From assembly GCA_910588365.1 (NCBI GenBank), contig CAJUQS010000187.1, positions 1 through 23,245 on the forward strand: a DNA stretch of 23,245 nt, read 5' to 3'. Of this stretch, positions 23,081-23,245 are shown piece by piece; the stretch's first letter is position 1, and every line of letters begins with the position of its first letter. A program made the position numbers and the translations under genes. The notes below the pieces were generated by a model, which saw only the letters and a program-made list of their open reading frames with translations, did not search any database and was not told the DNA's origin. Source of the stretch: an uncultured Oscillospiraceae bacterium. GTDB taxonomy: Bacteria; Bacillota; Clostridia; Oscillospirales; Oscillospiraceae.

Positions 23081-23245
23081 AGATGGTTCTGTACGACAGC
23101 CCGGGGCTTGCCCCGCCCCGGACCCTGGGGTACCTTTTTGTACGGACAAAAAGGTACCAAAAAGCCGCCGGGGGAGTTCCCCCGGTCCCCCGGCATCGCC
23201 CTCCGGGCGATCCTCCATGTGTTGTTTATTTGCCCTTTGTTGTAG
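23081..23245 (+). repeat. Hairpin-ended mosaic repeat, copy C (cut by window edge)
   Basis: Same orientation as the left end of copy B. In order: AGATGGTTCT (23081-23090), stem CGGGGC/GCCCCG (23102-23115), CCCCGGACCC, stem GGTACCTTTTTGT/ACAAAAAGGTACC (23129-23158), stem CCGGGGG/CCCCCGG (23168-23185), stem ATCGCCC/GGGCGAT (23195-23211), CTCCAT, and TTATTTGCCCTTTG. It begins 13 nt after the rapZ stop and continues beyond the window. Confidence 0.9.

Noticed and set aside
1..23245. tRNA, rRNA, insertion sequence or prophage genes
   Set aside because: No cloverleaf with a TTCRA-type arm, no rRNA segment, and no transposase or integrase domain was seen in any plausible frame.

Overview
The window looks like chromosomal DNA of a GC-rich, low-motility-type Clostridia, most likely an Oscillospiraceae relative of Flavonifractor, Lawsonibacter or Oscillibacter. 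This is an inference from the hprK / murB / rapZ gene order, a group II ECF transporter beside truA, strong GGAGG ribosome-binding sites, a ClpE-type unfoldase and high GC content; no rRNA or tRNA gene is present to confirm it. I recognise 18 protein genes, almost all intact, and no phage, plasmid, CRISPR or transposase gene.

Layout. (1) 1-3144: a mosaic repeat, then cobQ (cobyric acid synthase) and a malic enzyme 14 nt behind it, closed by a perfect hairpin. (2) 3174-3953, minus strand: a ferredoxin-nitroreductase fusion, divergent from the next unit. (3) 4156-12455: a strong promoter leads into an RlmI-like methyltransferase, a GNAT acetyltransferase, ecfA1, ecfA2, ecfT, truA, a membrane-anchored DUF5711-like protein, a CPBP protease and a CvpA protein. 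Repeats split this run between ecfA1 and ecfA2 and between ecfT and truA. (4) 12515-15293: clpE, a repeat, and a 70-residue four-cysteine protein. (5) 15290-18731, minus strand: a threonine-aldolase-like PLP enzyme, a serine hydrolase and a DUF3841-like protein. (6) 18864-23067: hprK, an 86-bp tandem array, a ROK glucokinase, murB and rapZ, with another mosaic repeat at the window edge.

How the genes fit together. The hprK-glk-murB-rapZ block joins carbon-catabolite sensing, glucose phosphorylation and the first committed steps of cell-wall precursor synthesis. EcfA1-EcfA2-EcfT form the shared energising module for vitamin uptake. ClpE is a stress unfoldase that should work with ClpP encoded elsewhere.

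The most unusual content is non-coding. A family of hairpin-ended elements occurs upstream of cobQ, ecfA2, truA and the small cysteine protein, after rapZ, and as a possible remnant before glk. The stems keep their pairing while their sequence changes between copies, copies carry their ends in inverted orientation, modules are reshuffled between copies, and the outer ends usually stop a short distance before a ribosome-binding site. A separate 86-bp tandem array begins inside the last codons of hprK.
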